Of a DNA stretch of 6,539 bases, positions 6,361 through 6,539 are shown piece after piece. A program made the position numbers and the translations under genes. The DNA is taken from contig CANQZT010000088.1 of NCBI GenBank assembly GCA_947628335.1, forward strand, positions 1-6,539, written 5' to 3'. Each line of letters opens with the position of its first letter. The stretch's first letter is position 1. Source of the DNA: an uncultured Clostridia bacterium (GTDB taxonomy: Bacteria; Bacillota_A; Clostridia; TANB77; CAG-508). The notes under the pieces are model-generated. The model ran no database searches and was not told the DNA's origin. It saw nothing but the letters and a program-made list of their open reading frames with translations.

Positions 6361-6386
6361 CGTATACAACAGGTTAATTTTCGTAT
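6357..6386 (+). repeat. Direct repeat TTTTCGTAT, two copies 21 nt apart
   Basis: TTTTCGTAT occurs at 6357-6365 and 6378-6386, a spacing of two helical turns. It sits in the A/T-rich tail after the terminator, and the first copy shares the terminator T-run. No gene or promoter is visible that it would serve. It may be chance. Confidence 0.3.
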
Positions 6387-6539
6387 GTTATGAATTTATA
6401 AAATGAGAAAAAATATATACAAAAATGAAAAAACGAAATTTCATATATAAAAATCAACGTTATATAAATAAAAACGAAAAAAGGACAAAATAAATTATAA
6501 AATTGCCTCATAGAAAAGAGTTAAGAAAGAGGCAAAAAA
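6361..6539. other. Non-coding A-rich tail
   Basis: These 179 nt are strongly A-biased on the + strand, with several ACGAAA words and only very short open frames. Apart from the direct repeat and the edge hairpin I see no gene, promoter or RNA signature in it. Confidence 0.6.
6503..6535 (-). terminator. Edge hairpin, possible terminator of a convergent gene
   Basis: TTGCCTC (6503-6509) pairs with GAGGCAA (6529-6535) across a 19-nt loop, the only GC-rich stem in the tail. Read on the minus strand it is followed by TTTTATAATTTATTTT, and read on + by at least four more A to the window end. This fits the end of a minus-strand gene lying to the right. The loop is long, so confidence is low. Confidence 0.4.

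Noticed and set aside
6403..6450. 15-codon frame starting ATGAGAAAAAAT
   Set aside because: It has no ribosome binding site and is too short, Lys/Asn-rich, and sits in A-rich DNA where such frames are frequent.

Overview
This AT-rich window reads entirely on the + strand. It looks like a piece of a low-GC Firmicutes chromosome, most likely an uncultured gut-type Clostridia. The pointers are strong AGGAGG-like ribosome binding sites, AGA/ATA/TTA-rich codon use, A/T-rich intergenic DNA, short-loop terminators and closely packed housekeeping genes. Tryptophan is always TGG and uvrC ends in TGA, so the standard code applies. There is no CRISPR array, IS element, phage gene, tRNA or rRNA.

Left part (1-2180): the 3' end of proS (prolyl-tRNA synthetase) is followed after 19 nt by a complete aspS (aspartyl-tRNA synthetase). 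The pair reads as one synthetase operon closed by a hairpin terminator at 2142-2178. The AspRS is of the type typical of Alphaproteobacteria rather than the usual Bacillus/E. coli type.

Middle (2154-2347): the gap between aspS and uvrC hides a short minus-strand reading frame with a PCGYC zinc motif, apparently the last part of a decayed cytidine deaminase gene. Right next to it is an exact consensus promoter (TTGACA-17-TATAAT) that would start the uvrC message only about 15 nt before the start codon.

Right part (2348-6360): uvrC (excision nuclease subunit C), then a 66-residue single-pass membrane protein, a 105-residue orphan protein matching only the C-terminal domain of IspH without its cysteines and ligand residues, an RlmI-like SAM-dependent methyltransferase, and an RluA-family pseudouridine synthase. 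Gaps after the membrane protein are 18 nt, a 17-nt overlap, and 1 nt, so the last four genes are probably cotranscribed, from a promoter near 4148-4177 and/or by read-through from uvrC. A strong terminator at 6331-6360 ends the run. The last 179 nt are A-rich and non-coding, with a small direct repeat and an edge hairpin that may terminate a convergent gene outside the window.

Functionally the window is translation and RNA/DNA maintenance: two tRNA synthetases, two probable RNA-modifying enzymes and a repair nuclease. The most unusual items are the stand-alone IspH-like domain and the deaminase remnant. I see no clear sign of a complete undescribed multi-gene system.
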